From JAMDCX01 sp049977145 (GTDB lineage Bacteria > Planctomycetota > Phycisphaerae > WQYP01): a stretch of DNA of 64,000 bases. The first letter of the stretch is position 1. Each line of letters opens with the position of its first letter. Positions 51,962 to 61,088 of this stretch are shown piece after piece. Location: NCBI GenBank assembly GCA_049977145.1, contig JBMFGW010000004.1, positions 1-64,000 of the forward strand, written 5' to 3'. The translations under genes were made by a program, and so were the position numbers. The notes below the pieces were generated by a model. The model worked only from the letters and a program-made list of their open reading frames with translations. It was not told the DNA's origin and did not search any database.

Positions 51962-53746
51962 TTAGTCTGCCGCCCACCGATCATCGAATTCGTCCGCGTC
52001 CATCCTTAGCGAGTCCCGCAGCTTCTGGCTCAGCTCACGGCCGCCGGGCATTGATGGAAGCATGTTAAAATATTGTCCGACTGCCTGCCGGATTCCTGCC
52101 AAACACGCCTTTGTTTTGATCCAGTTTTGTGGGCTGAATACGCGGTTGGCCAGCTGGGGCTCATTTGCGGCCGCCTCAAGTGCGCTGTTTAGGCACGTTC
52201 CGGCTGCGTCTACCACCTGACCAATAAGATTGGCCGCCTTTGCCCTCTCATACGCAACCACAGGGTTAGGAACGCCGTCGCCTCTAGAGTTTGCCTGGCA
52301 GAAGTACAGTGAGACAGCGTACAAGTGGTTATACGGGGCATAGGATCGCATTGCCAACAGCGACTCATTCAACCCAAGGGGATTGTCTTTCTTCCACCGC
52401 TTTTCAATCTCCTGCATCCAATGCGACAGAGCATAAGCGTTCTCGGGTGCATACTCCCGATTACGTTTGAAAAGTTGCTCGAAGTGCTTGTCGAAGAGCT
52501 TGTTTTCGCTATACGAGATGTTTGGTCGCTGTGAATGCCAAGCCATCATCCACTTCGCCAACTCCATCAGATCGACAACCTCCGTCCCATCGCGATCTGC
52601 AGGTGGCTTCTCGCCCCTTTTGGTAATGAAGTATCCCATTGGATATTTCTGCTCGTACGACTTCTTCGTGGCGAGAACACGCCGGTCGTTGCTGCGCAAA
52701 TCCCTTGGCTTGACACCGCTCTGGGAGTTGGTGGAGATGCTGATCCTGTCGCCGCGGTTCCGCTCCGGAATCTCATAAAAGCGGAACATCGCATAAGCAC
52801 TGTCGAGTTCCTTGACTCGCTCGCTGCATGAAAGGATGGTGTTCAGCGACTGACAACCGTTGACGATGCTGAGGCCCTTTATCGTCAGCATGCCGTCGTT
52901 AATATCGAACTTACTGCAGATTGCGGTGACACCGTTGTGGAGGAAGAAGAAGTCATCTGCCCGATCACTATAAATTGTGTCCTTGATGCCCTTATTCACA
53001 CGATTGTTCAAGCCCAACGACTGGCGGACATTCTTTTGAAAGAGCGTCCCATCCTTGATGCCCGGAATGGCGATACAGTCTTTCAACGGGATCGCGGCGA
53101 CGATACATTTCGTTCCGCCGATTTCCATTGCCATATACTTGTCAGATTCCAGCGTGACCTTATGGCTGATGAGCGGGTTCTCGCGATCCAGCGAAATATC
53201 GTAACGACGCTTCAGTTCCTCCGGGTCAACAACATGTATCTCCGCCGGAAAATCCTCTGCTTCAGCGATATTTTCCTGAAACTGCGCAAGATCCTCCTTG
53301 GCGCCAGTGGTCAAGAACCCGGTGGCGATGAGCTCGAAGGAAACGTTATATTCATCTTCAATCGCAGTGGCAACTTCGGCGAGCCGGCGCTTAAGCCTTT
53401 GATTCCCAGTAGCCTGCAATTTGACAATATCTTTGAGCTTAATCCATGATGACAGCACCTCTCGCAAAGGTGCCGCGTCTATAGTCGGTTGGCCCACAAA
53501 TTTGCCCTGGATAACGTAAACCGTTGCGTTGCCATCGTCCACAACGATTGCATCAATCTGCTGGTCGTCGGGGCCATCTGTGACATCCTCTCGGGTTTCA
53601 ATCATGTCGCGGCCATGAATGTTATGCACATACCAAGCGACGAAACGCTGCCCGTCATTGACGTATTTTTGTTGAAAATACTCACCTTGAATTTCTTTTT
53701 TAATCTGGTCGTAAATCGATGGCACGGGATCGGGGGACAAAGTCAT
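51962..53746 (-). CDS. AIPR-family abortive-infection protein with nuclease-like N-terminus
   Basis: 594 residues. The AIPR (abortive infection phage resistance) region is clear: KGLSIVNGCQSLNTIL in the middle and R-I-S-I-S-T-N-S-Q-S-G-V-K-P-R-D-L-R-S-N-D near residue 345. The N-terminal part has D-Q-Q-I-D-A-I-V-V-D-D at 61-71 followed by V-Y-V-I-Q-G-K at 77-82, the D..(Q)xK arrangement of a PD-(D/E)xK nuclease variant in which Gln replaces the second acidic residue. Family members are tied to phage defence. It is on the same strand as hsdRMS and the protease, 210 bases behind the latter, so may belong to the same unit. Confidence 0.88.
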   Translation of the reverse strand: MTLSPDPVPSIYDQIKKEIQGEYFQQKYVNDGQRFVAWYVHNIHGRDMIETREDVTDGPDDQQIDAIVVDDGNATVYVIQGKFVGQPTIDAAPLREVLSSWIKLKDIVKLQATGNQRLKRRLAEVATAIEDEYNVSFELIATGFLTTGAKEDLAQFQENIAEAEDFPAEIHVVDPEELKRRYDISLDRENPLISHKVTLESDKYMAMEIGGTKCIVAAIPLKDCIAIPGIKDGTLFQKNVRQSLGLNNRVNKGIKDTIYSDRADDFFFLHNGVTAICSKFDINDGMLTIKGLSIVNGCQSLNTILSCSERVKELDSAYAMFRFYEIPERNRGDRISISTNSQSGVKPRDLRSNDRRVLATKKSYEQKYPMGYFITKRGEKPPADRDGTEVVDLMELAKWMMAWHSQRPNISYSENKLFDKHFEQLFKRNREYAPENAYALSHWMQEIEKRWKKDNPLGLNESLLAMRSYAPYNHLYAVSLYFCQANSRGDGVPNPVVAYERAKAANLIGQVVDAAGTCLNSALEAAANEPQLANRVFSPQNWIKTKACLAGIRQAVGQYFNMLPSMPGGRELSQKLRDSLRMDADEFDDRWAAD

Positions 53747-53956
53747 CTGTAGGCCTTTCGTTGAGAACGACGACAGGGCAATATTCTACAACATCCCGCC
53801 AGCGCCCGATAGGGGATCGATTCCCGGCGAAGAAAGCGGGGCGAAGATCTTACGGCGCGATGCCGCAGCGGGGGCACGAACTGAGTGCGGTTTGCGTCTA
53901 TTCAATGGATGTCATTATTTCGTGCCGCTACGGGCTGCATGGCGCCGCCCCATGGG
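53747..53956. other. Spacer between protease and AIPR genes
   Basis: 210 bases, no gene seen. CAATGGATGTCATTA at 53903-53917 loosely resembles the repeat-boundary motif. A minus-strand promoter for the AIPR gene would be here. Confidence 0.3.
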
Positions 53957-54724
53957 CTACCATGGCATCGCATGATGGTCCAGCGCGCCGTCGGCACGCA
54001 AGAACGCTGCGTGAGCGACGAAGATAGTCGCATGGATTCCTTCGCCACTCTCGTACATGAAGCCCACCAGTTGCGGGATATTCCGGGCCTCGTCCACGAC
54101 GTACACGGCGCTGCCACTCATACCGCCCAGCGAGGTCAGCTCATCGAGATCAGGATTGCACTTAACGGCAACCCGCACCATATCCCCATCCGCGAGAACG
54201 ATATGCCGGGCCGAAACAGAGGTCACGAAATCGCAGACCGGAGTCGCCCGCGCGTCCAGTCCACCGGCGCTGGACGCGCGGTGCGCTCCCGGGAATCCTA
54301 ACAAGACCGCAACCTGACCCTCCATGGCGCGGATCGGGGGCCAAACCTCGGCCCTGAAATAGGATTTCCCACTACCCGTGATGCGTTCCGGATCCGGCAG
54401 CCTAAGCACCGCTAAATCCAGTCGCGTTCCACCGTTTTCAACAAGATGGGCGTCCGATACGATCACTGGCGGGACGCCGTTCCCGGCCCCGACGGCCAGA
54501 ACGGCGTGCGGATTGGCTTCCCTTAATTCATTGAAGCGGTCGATCACATGGCCGCATGTGACCAGAAGTTTCGCGGTGCCGGTGTCGATGAAGGAGGCGG
54601 TGCCATTGCAGATCACGTCGCTCGGCGGTGCTCCGCTGCTCGGCAAGAGCAGCAGCATGCCGACGTGCGGCAACAGCCGAGGGGTGATTTTTTCCAGTCG
54701 ATCCTTAAGTTCCTTTTCATCCAT
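53957..54724 (-). CDS. Trypsin-like serine protease in the type I RM locus
   Basis: 255 residues, no signal peptide, so cytosolic. The catalytic triad is readable: His in LLVTCGHVID (~59), Asp in TRLDLAVLRL (~103), Ser in GGMSGSAVYVV (~203). Trypsin-like peptidases are known parts of several phage defence systems, where they are activated on infection. ATG 54724 is chosen because GGAG lies eight bases upstream; the frame is open to 54757. It follows hsdS by 87 bases and precedes the AIPR gene on the same strand. Likely targets are unknown; the AIPR protein is a candidate. Confidence 0.85.
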   Translation of the reverse strand: MDEKELKDRLEKITPRLLPHVGMLLLLPSSGAPPSDVICNGTASFIDTGTAKLLVTCGHVIDRFNELREANPHAVLAVGAGNGVPPVIVSDAHLVENGGTRLDLAVLRLPDPERITGSGKSYFRAEVWPPIRAMEGQVAVLLGFPGAHRASSAGGLDARATPVCDFVTSVSARHIVLADGDMVRVAVKCNPDLDELTSLGGMSGSAVYVVDEARNIPQLVGFMYESGEGIHATIFVAHAAFLRADGALDHHAMPW

Positions 54725-54811
54725 CTGAAATGCTCCAGCACCACCGAACCTCGACAAAACCAGTCGTATCTTTCAACCCCTCCGCCCGCCCTAAATTTGA
54801 GATCCCGTTCA

Positions 54812-56014
54812 TCACAACTCCCCATTAAACGCCCGGTGCAACATGGACTGAAACAGGGCATCAAGCCGGGCGCGGCTGGTGGTTTGAGCGGATTCGATCT
54901 GGCGGATTTCGGTCACCCGTTGGGCAAATTTCTTTTGTAATGGCAGTGGCGGGAAGGGAATCGCCAACTCGCTCAAGAATTTTAGGTTTATATTTTTTTG
55001 GGCCATTTGTGGTGCAGCTTCCTCGAGATGATTTTCCATGGTAACGAGACAAGCACGAACGTAATCGGCAGCAACGCCATCGCTCGGGATAAACCCGACC
55101 ATACTGTCTGGAAAGCAGGCCGGAAATGTCAGGATGGCTGTTTTGCCAATGTTCGCGGCAATGGTGACAACGAGCGTTCCAGCAGGCCACATTCGGCTTT
55201 GGGCGAAACCCTTTTCCGAATAGGTCTGGGTATAGGTGGTGATCTCGCCGTTGGCACTGGCAACATCGCCCGTCTGGATAAATGGATATTTGCCCCCATA
55301 GAGGCTGGGATCTCCTCGCGGGCGATTTCTGGAGCGTCCGCGATCAAGCTTACCTATTTCAGGGAGCATTTTGACTTTCCAACCTTCGGGATTTGTGACA
55401 GGATCACCAAACATCTCCTGAAAAAGCGCGGGGATGAGGTCGGCGGTGCGGCGGTCGGCTTGGGCGCGGAGTTTTCGCAACCCGTCGGCCTCGTCCAGCA
55501 GCTTCACGATCCGCTCCTGCTCCGCCAGCGGCGGGAGGGTAATGGTGGTCGCTCTCAGGTGAGATGGGCCGAAGTTTTGTTGAGCGGATCCGGTTACGAG
55601 CCGGGTGATCTGCCCACGAAATTCGACCGAATCGAGCCAGTGCCGCAGCCAGCCCAGGCTTGAGACCCCCTCTTTCGGTTTGAACCGGATCGTGCTGGTG
55701 TTGAGGCAGAGAGGTAGGTGTTGCGTCTCGACAAACGCGCCGCGAGTCCGCAATAAACCATCCTTGTCAAACGAGATTCCCGAACTGGCTATTACCATGT
55801 CGCCCGCATCTATGAGAAAGTGAGAATACTTTTCCTGAACTTCCTCATGGGCAAGGTAGCGTTCCGTGCTCGACAAGTCGAGATTCCCCTCACTCGTAAT
55901 ATTTGCAACGTTGAGGAGCTTGACGCCTGATCCGCGGAACTGCCATTTACGAACACCCGGTCCCTCTTGAAACCAATAGGCATCCCCTAGCGGTTTTGTT
56001 GGCCAGCGCTTCAT
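54812..56014 (-). CDS. hsdS: Type I restriction-modification specificity subunit
   Basis: HsdS gives target recognition to the type I complex. It is built of two target recognition domains (residues ~1-155 and ~215-345) separated by the conserved helical spacer (PPLAEQERIVKLLDEADGLR, then L-F-Q-E-M-F-G-D-P). It ends in a second conserved helix (PPLPLQKKFAQRVTEIRQIE). 400 residues is normal and both halves are intact, so a bipartite target is expected. Its ATG overlaps the hsdM stop by four bases. Confidence 0.93.
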   Translation of the reverse strand: MKRWPTKPLGDAYWFQEGPGVRKWQFRGSGVKLLNVANITSEGNLDLSSTERYLAHEEVQEKYSHFLIDAGDMVIASSGISFDKDGLLRTRGAFVETQHLPLCLNTSTIRFKPKEGVSSLGWLRHWLDSVEFRGQITRLVTGSAQQNFGPSHLRATTITLPPLAEQERIVKLLDEADGLRKLRAQADRRTADLIPALFQEMFGDPVTNPEGWKVKMLPEIGKLDRGRSRNRPRGDPSLYGGKYPFIQTGDVASANGEITTYTQTYSEKGFAQSRMWPAGTLVVTIAANIGKTAILTFPACFPDSMVGFIPSDGVAADYVRACLVTMENHLEEAAPQMAQKNINLKFLSELAIPFPPLPLQKKFAQRVTEIRQIESAQTTSRARLDALFQSMLHRAFNGEL

Positions 56015-57528
56015 TCGCTCCCCCCACCTTTCGCCAACAACGCTTCGCCGCGTCGAACAATTTCACCCTCCAACTTAATCACCTCGCGGAGAATGTCCGA
56101 AGGCGCATCATGATTCACGGCTTCGCTGGTCACAGCCCTGTATCGGCCTGCGGCCAGGCTCCAATCGTTTTCCTTGATTTTCTCAATCGCCACGCGATAG
56201 CTTTTGGCACTTTCTTCGCGTGTTGGCCATTTGGCCAAAATATCGGGAATATCGTTGGCTTCAATGGGGCTGCGTTTGTCGTCCAGACTTAGGCCATCGG
56301 CCCCCAAATCGTAAAACCAGACGGATTTTGTCGGCGTACCCTTCTGAAATATCAACGCTGCCGTAGCCACGCCCGCATAAGGCTTGAAAACCCCGCTGGG
56401 CAAATTGATGATGGCTTGCAGATCGCACTCGGTTAATAGCGCTTCGCGTAGTTTTACCGCAGCGTTTGTTGAGCCAAATAACACGCCATTGGGCACAATA
56501 ACACCTGCCCGCCCGCCCGGTGCCAGATGATCCACAAACCATTTTAGAAATAGCAGTTCGGTGGCCCGGGTGTTTAACTTATAATTCAGATCCGCGAGAA
56601 TGCTTTCATCCTGCACCTTGCCGGAGAATGGCGGATTGGCCAAAATAACTTCAAAGCGTTCCCCCGGATACACCCCGCCAAATCCCGTTGTCAACGGGTT
56701 GAAATGCTCAACGCGCGCCCGTTCCAACTGGTGCAGATATAAATTAAGAATCGCGATTTTGACCATATTGGCGTCGTTATCAAAGCCGGTAAAGGCCTGT
56801 GATCCCAGAAACTTCCATTGGGCCGATTTGAGCAGCGATCCATAAATGTGCCCCCGCTTCAGGTCGGCCGGTTTGGTGTTTTGCCGCAGAATGTGATTAA
56901 GCGCGGAGATAAGAAAGCCCGCCGTGCCGCACGCGGGGTCACAAATCCGCTGGCCCGGTTGCGGGTTCACCAATTCAACCATCAGGTCAATAATGTGGCG
57001 CGGGGTGCGGAATTGGCCATTAGTGCCGGACATGGAAAGCTTGGATAGCAGATATTCGTACATATCGCCTTTAAGATCGTGGCCATCATGCGCGGCAAGG
57101 TCCATTTCCTCAATGCCCTGAATGATGGCGCGCAGCGTGGGGCGGTCATAAATTTTCAGTGTGGCGCGGCCAAACAGGAGCTTGCCGGTGTCGCTTAGGT
57201 TCGGCAGCTCATGCAAACTTTCAATGGCGTCACGGGCGGCATTGAACAGTTCATCCCCAGCCAGAGTCACAAAGTTACCCCAGGCAAAGCGTGCCCATTT
57301 ACCGGAGAAAATGCGGGTATATTTTTTATCAAGCCCCGCAAGGGCCTCATCCTTTTCAGTCAGCAGGCGTAAAAACAGCAGATAAGAAATCTGCTCAATG
57401 GAATCCATCGGGTTATTTACCCCGCCGGAATACAGGATGTCCATAAGCTGGTCCACCCGCTGGCGCAAGCCGGAGGAAAAGAAATTGGAACCATTGGTTT
57501 TTATTGGTGGATCCGTCGCCATATTCAT
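56011..57528 (-). CDS. hsdM: Type I restriction-modification DNA methyltransferase subunit
   Basis: N6-adenine methyltransferase of the type I complex. The HsdM N-terminal domain (QRVDQLMDILYSGG) is followed by the SAM-binding motif DPACGTAGF at ~197-205 and the catalytic NPPF at ~298-301. 505 residues. An ATG two codons inside is an alternative start. It lies 9 bases after hsdR and overlaps hsdS, a tight operon. Confidence 0.95.
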   Translation of the reverse strand: MNMATDPPIKTNGSNFFSSGLRQRVDQLMDILYSGGVNNPMDSIEQISYLLFLRLLTEKDEALAGLDKKYTRIFSGKWARFAWGNFVTLAGDELFNAARDAIESLHELPNLSDTGKLLFGRATLKIYDRPTLRAIIQGIEEMDLAAHDGHDLKGDMYEYLLSKLSMSGTNGQFRTPRHIIDLMVELVNPQPGQRICDPACGTAGFLISALNHILRQNTKPADLKRGHIYGSLLKSAQWKFLGSQAFTGFDNDANMVKIAILNLYLHQLERARVEHFNPLTTGFGGVYPGERFEVILANPPFSGKVQDESILADLNYKLNTRATELLFLKWFVDHLAPGGRAGVIVPNGVLFGSTNAAVKLREALLTECDLQAIINLPSGVFKPYAGVATAALIFQKGTPTKSVWFYDLGADGLSLDDKRSPIEANDIPDILAKWPTREESAKSYRVAIEKIKENDWSLAAGRYRAVTSEAVNHDAPSDILREVIKLEGEIVRRGEALLAKGGGSE

Positions 57529-57537
57529 TGCACCTTT

Positions 57538-59961
57538 TTATGCACTGGCCAGCAGGGATTGCCGGACCAGGCCGGACTGGCGCAGGGCTTCAAATACTTC
57601 GCCACGCGCCTCAAACCGAGATAATGCCGTGACGCCGCCCAGCGGATTAAACTGTATCTCGCTGAACATCGTCATATCCCCCGCCATGAATTTTTTAAGC
57701 GAGTTACCATCCTCGGCAATCAGTTCGGCGGTGGCGTTAAGCCACTTCTGCTCATTGTAACGCAGATTAAACCGCGCGGCGATGGAGTCCACCGTATCGC
57801 AAATAATCGCGTCACGCGTCGGCAACGGCTTACGCCCGACGGCATTGTAAACAAAGGCCGGAGTGCTTGCCGGCACACCATAAGAGATGATGAGCTTGTC
57901 CGGGGAGTAATACATTTCCGGGCGGTGATAAAACCGTTCGTTAACCAGCGTTTCAACCGTGTCATCATCTTCCGCATCAACAGCGGTCTGCATTTCCGGA
58001 GTCCGGGCGACAAACTCTCTGATGTCTCGCTCATAACCGCCACGAAACGTCATCAGGTCCACCTTCTGCCCGTCGGGCCCGACAACGGTTATTTCCCGGC
58101 TCACCAGCTTGTCCACACCCTCCCAGGTCGGAATGTCCCGCGGTGGCGGCGCGCTCAAATCAGGCGGCGTACCATCCGCGGTGGCAACTTCGCCATCACC
58201 ATCACCTTCACGCAGAATCACCCCTTGCGGCAAATGGGGCGGGTAGGTGGTGGGTTCCGATTGCTGTTTGGGGCGTGGCAGCTTGAGCGGAACAGTATAG
58301 TCGTATTTTTCCTCAAAATATTCGGCTACTGCGCAGAAATCCAGTATCAGGAAATATTTCTTTTCGTGTTCCGTGTTGCCGATCTTAAAGGTAAACAGTC
58401 GCGTGCCGCGTCCCTTAATCTGGATGTATTCGGTTGGGGAAAAAATGGGCCGCATCAGGCCAATATTCAGCAAGTCCTGGCAGTTGTAGCCGGTGGAAAG
58501 CATATCGACGGAAACGGCGATGCGTTCACTACGTTTCCCGTCGCGAAATTCCTTGGCTATTTCCGCGGCACCTTCAATCCGGCTGGTGATGGTGACGGCA
58601 ATACCAGGCTCAAGTAAGTTGAAAATTTTCGTCAGCTCGGTCGCATGAGTTTGGTTCACCGCAAACACCAGAGATTTCCCGATGTTGTTCGCCGGGTCCC
58701 GCTTCGCTTCAGCCAAAAACTCCTCGCAGATAACGCGGTTGCGGGCGGGAGTGAAGATTTTCCGTTCAAGGTCCTTAATCTTGAAATTCTCTTCCTGCTC
58801 GTTAATGACCACCGCCCAGCCGGAGTCGGCCAGCGCCTGCGTGGTGATGTCCGAGCGCAGGTCAATAATTTTGGGCAGGCAAAGGAACGGACCCTCCGGG
58901 TCTTTCACCGCGTCAACAATGTCATAACGGAAAGTCGGAAAGCCGGGCTTGCAGCCAAAATAATTGTAGGTGTCCCGGAACAAGCGCGCTTCAAGCGCCT
59001 TGGGATTTTCCTGCTCAAGCTGTTCCATATCCACATTTTTCAAATAGGCCTTGGGCGTGGCGGTCAGACCGACGCGGGTAGCCTGGAAAAATTGCACCAC
59101 CTCCCGCGCGTCGCCGTAAATTGAGCGGTGAGCTTCATCATTAACCACCAGATCAAAGTGAAATGGCGTGAATTCCTCCCGGTAGCGGCGGTCCACCATC
59201 AGCGATTGCAGCGTGGCGACCACCACCGATGAGCCAAGCAATTCGCCGGATTTCCGGCGCGCGGTTTTATAGAGAACCGGCTTGTACTCGGCAAGCATGA
59301 CATTGAATTCTTCCAGCGTCTGCTTGGCCAGTTCAATGCGGTCCACAATAAACAAAACCCGCTCGGCGTTGCGCGTGGCAAGAAAGCGCCGGATCAACGC
59401 GGCGCACAGCAGCGTCTTGCCCGTGCCGGTCGCCATTTCCAGCAGGAATCCGCGGCGGGCCTGATCATCAAACTGCCGCGATACGGTGTCCAATGCCGCA
59501 ATCTGGTAGCGCCGCAGTTCGCGGTCGGGACGAAATCTTTTCAGATAATCGGGCGTGATGATCTCGCTCATCAACGCGCGCGGCGGTTGCAGATTTTTCA
59601 GGCGCAACCGTTCGAGGTCTTCAAGAGATGGCAGCCGCTCAATACGGTAGGCATCCCGATCCTTGCGGGTGTAATTCCAGAACCAGTGCTCCCGGCCATT
59701 GGAGAGAATCACGAACGGGGCTTTGCGGTTTTCGGCGTAGCCACGGGCCTGCTCCTTGGCGTTGTATGGATCAACATCTTCGCGTTTGGCTTCCAAAACA
59801 CAAAGCGGGCCGCGCTGGCCGAAAAGGACATAATCCGCCCGCCCGGTAGCATCGCTTAGCTCAAAGCGGACCTGATGGGCATCCAGCAAGTTCCAACCGC
59901 TGTATTCCAGCGCCTTGTCAATGAGAACCCGCGAAAATGCCTCATTTTCCTGATTTTGCAT
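57538..59961 (-). CDS. hsdR: Type I restriction-modification endonuclease/translocase subunit
   Basis: The restriction subunit. The nuclease domain at the N-terminus has Asp 43 (RADYVLFG) and E-A-K at 57-59 (CVLEAKRE), the PD-(D/E)xK core. The SF2 translocase has Walker A ATGTGKT at 177-183 and DEAH at 275-278, then a C-terminal helical region with an acidic insert at ~590-610. 807 residues, the EcoEI-like, shorter class. It is the first gene of the operon hsdR-hsdM-hsdS-(protease)-(AIPR). All key residues are intact, so the enzyme should be active. Confidence 0.95.
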   Translation of the reverse strand: MQNQENEAFSRVLIDKALEYSGWNLLDAHQVRFELSDATGRADYVLFGQRGPLCVLEAKREDVDPYNAKEQARGYAENRKAPFVILSNGREHWFWNYTRKDRDAYRIERLPSLEDLERLRLKNLQPPRALMSEIITPDYLKRFRPDRELRRYQIAALDTVSRQFDDQARRGFLLEMATGTGKTLLCAALIRRFLATRNAERVLFIVDRIELAKQTLEEFNVMLAEYKPVLYKTARRKSGELLGSSVVVATLQSLMVDRRYREEFTPFHFDLVVNDEAHRSIYGDAREVVQFFQATRVGLTATPKAYLKNVDMEQLEQENPKALEARLFRDTYNYFGCKPGFPTFRYDIVDAVKDPEGPFLCLPKIIDLRSDITTQALADSGWAVVINEQEENFKIKDLERKIFTPARNRVICEEFLAEAKRDPANNIGKSLVFAVNQTHATELTKIFNLLEPGIAVTITSRIEGAAEIAKEFRDGKRSERIAVSVDMLSTGYNCQDLLNIGLMRPIFSPTEYIQIKGRGTRLFTFKIGNTEHEKKYFLILDFCAVAEYFEEKYDYTVPLKLPRPKQQSEPTTYPPHLPQGVILREGDGDGEVATADGTPPDLSAPPPRDIPTWEGVDKLVSREITVVGPDGQKVDLMTFRGGYERDIREFVARTPEMQTAVDAEDDDTVETLVNERFYHRPEMYYSPDKLIISYGVPASTPAFVYNAVGRKPLPTRDAIICDTVDSIAARFNLRYNEQKWLNATAELIAEDGNSLKKFMAGDMTMFSEIQFNPLGGVTALSRFEARGEVFEALRQSGLVRQSLLASA

Positions 59962-60330
59962 GTTTACGATTATACGGGCGGCCTCGGCCAGTGGGCAAGG
60001 CGGAGAAAACTGGCGGGGATGGATAGAACGCCAGCGCCGTCTTGCTAAGGCAACAACCAGTGGTATCGCACGCTTGGCGTCGCAAAATTAGTAACCGTTC
60101 ACGGGCGAGGCTTTATCGCGTTGCCTTTTTTGTGGTGCAGACTTTCCTGTCTGCCGCAGTGACGAATGCAGGTACACTCCGATTGGCCTTCAATGGGACA
60201 AATTAGGCGGTGGAATGCGTTGTACCGCAGGCATCTTGCCTGCATCGGAAACGCGACAAAAGCAGGCGGGACGCCTGCGGTACCTACGCCGTCCTTGCCT
60301 TCGTGACCCAGTATCATCAATGGCCGCGGA
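59962..60330. other. Gene-free region with REP-like palindromes
   Basis: No gene. It contains the inverted 12-mer GTAACCGTTCAC (60091-60102), a small hairpin GCAGAC/GTCTGC (60137-60154) and the paired palindromes at 60222-60283. It should also carry the hsdR promoter on the minus strand near 59970-60050. Confidence 0.45.
60222..60283. repeat. Pair of inverted REP-like palindromes
   Basis: The left arm 60222-60243 begins GTACCGCAGGC; the right arm 60262-60283 is its inverted copy ending GCCTGCGGTAC, with three or so mismatches. Each arm is itself a hairpin (GCAGGC/GCCTGC around five bases). This doublet design resembles REPINs mobilised by Y1-type REP transposases. No such transposase is in the window. 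Confidence 0.65.
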
Positions 60331-60333
60331 GTA

Positions 60334-60356
60334 TACACTGTCGGCGGCTTAGCCGT
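60334..60356 (+). repeat. 23-bp element, copy 1
   Basis: Starts TACACTGTC and ends CGGCTTAGCCGT, with a CGGC-TTA-GCCG hairpin inside. Identical but for one base to 61613-61635. The two copies bracket the transposase remnant and toxin-antitoxin pair. Confidence 0.6.
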
Positions 60357-60722
60357 ATACGCATGTGTAACGCGGTTATCAGGCAATACCTCATAAATGC
60401 CACAAGGATATGCGCCGCCACCTGAGACTGAACCTGATGATGAATCGGCCTTATATCCAAATCACTCTTCAGGCACTTGAAGGCGGCTTCTATCTCCGCG
60501 AGTTGCGTATGACGCCGCCAGAGAACTTCCGCTAAGACGTTTGGGCCAACCGATCCTTGGATGCCACGGCGGTATCCACTTCCAGCAACTCATCCATGGC
60601 ACTTCGATGGAACCATTGGCGGTGCCAACGGAATTCACTGCCCGGACCAATGAGCCGATTGACCACCAGTGCGGCCAGTACCTTCTCCCGGGGAACCCCG
60701 GATGACACGTTTAAGGCTCGTG
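60336..60722 (-). pseudogene. Transposase remnant (DDE type) with central deletion
   Basis: Two pieces of one transposase can be translated on the minus strand. The N-terminal piece (about 60722 to 60535) reads S-G-V-P-R-E-K-V-L-A-A-L-V-V-N-R-L-I-G-P-G-S-E and ends in a stop soon after K-D-R-L. The C-terminal piece (about 60535 to 60365, another frame) reads W-R-R-H-T-Q-L-A-E-I-E-A-A-F-K-C-L-K-S-D-L then P-I-H-H-Q and A-A-H-I-L-V-A-F-M. Such segments are typical of IS1634/IS4-group transposases. The ~300-400 residue centre with the catalytic acids is missing, and a frameshift joins the ends, so it is inactive. Confidence 0.75.
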
Positions 60723-60758
60723 CTTGACAACAAGTGATCTATAAGTTACGGTGGTACC

Positions 60759-61088
60759 GTGTTTGCGATTCGTCACTATATCTCGGCGTCCGGTAAGAAC
60801 GTATTCGAGGCGTGGCTGACGTCGCTCAAGGATAAGTCTATCGAGGCCCGTATTGCGGCGCGTTTGGACCGCGTTGCGGTTGGTAATTTCGGCGCTTGCA
60901 GGCCGGTGGGAAACGGTGTCAGTGAACTGCGAATTGATTTTGGACCGGGGTAACGTATTTATTATGCAATGGTGGGAAAAACATGCGTACTGCTTTTGTG
61001 CGGTGGAGATAAGCGCCGACAGGCGGCCGATATCGCCACTGCGGCAGAATACCTTCAAGATTACCGAAAAAGGAGCGTTGAACCATGA
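60759..61088 (+). pseudogene. HigB/RelE-type toxin interrupted by one nonsense codon
   Basis: Read through its single stop this frame is a complete 109-residue phage-derived Gp49/HigB-like toxin. The first part has F-E-A-W-L-T-S-L-K-D, R-I-A-A-R-L-D-R-V and E-L-R-I-D-F-G-P-G; the second R-I-Y-Y-A-M-V-G-K then L-L-L-C-G-G-D-K-R-R-Q and E-Y-L-Q-D-Y. Between them, at 60951-60953, is TAA where the family normally has Tyr (G-P-G-Y-R), which differs from TAT or TAC by one base. The frame is otherwise intact and its TGA overlaps the antitoxin ATG. It starts with GTG. Toxin activity is probably lost. Confidence 0.85.

Noticed and set aside
60336..60722. An intact transposase gene
   Set aside because: Frame has a stop after the N-terminal piece, the catalytic centre is missing and the C-terminal piece is in another frame.
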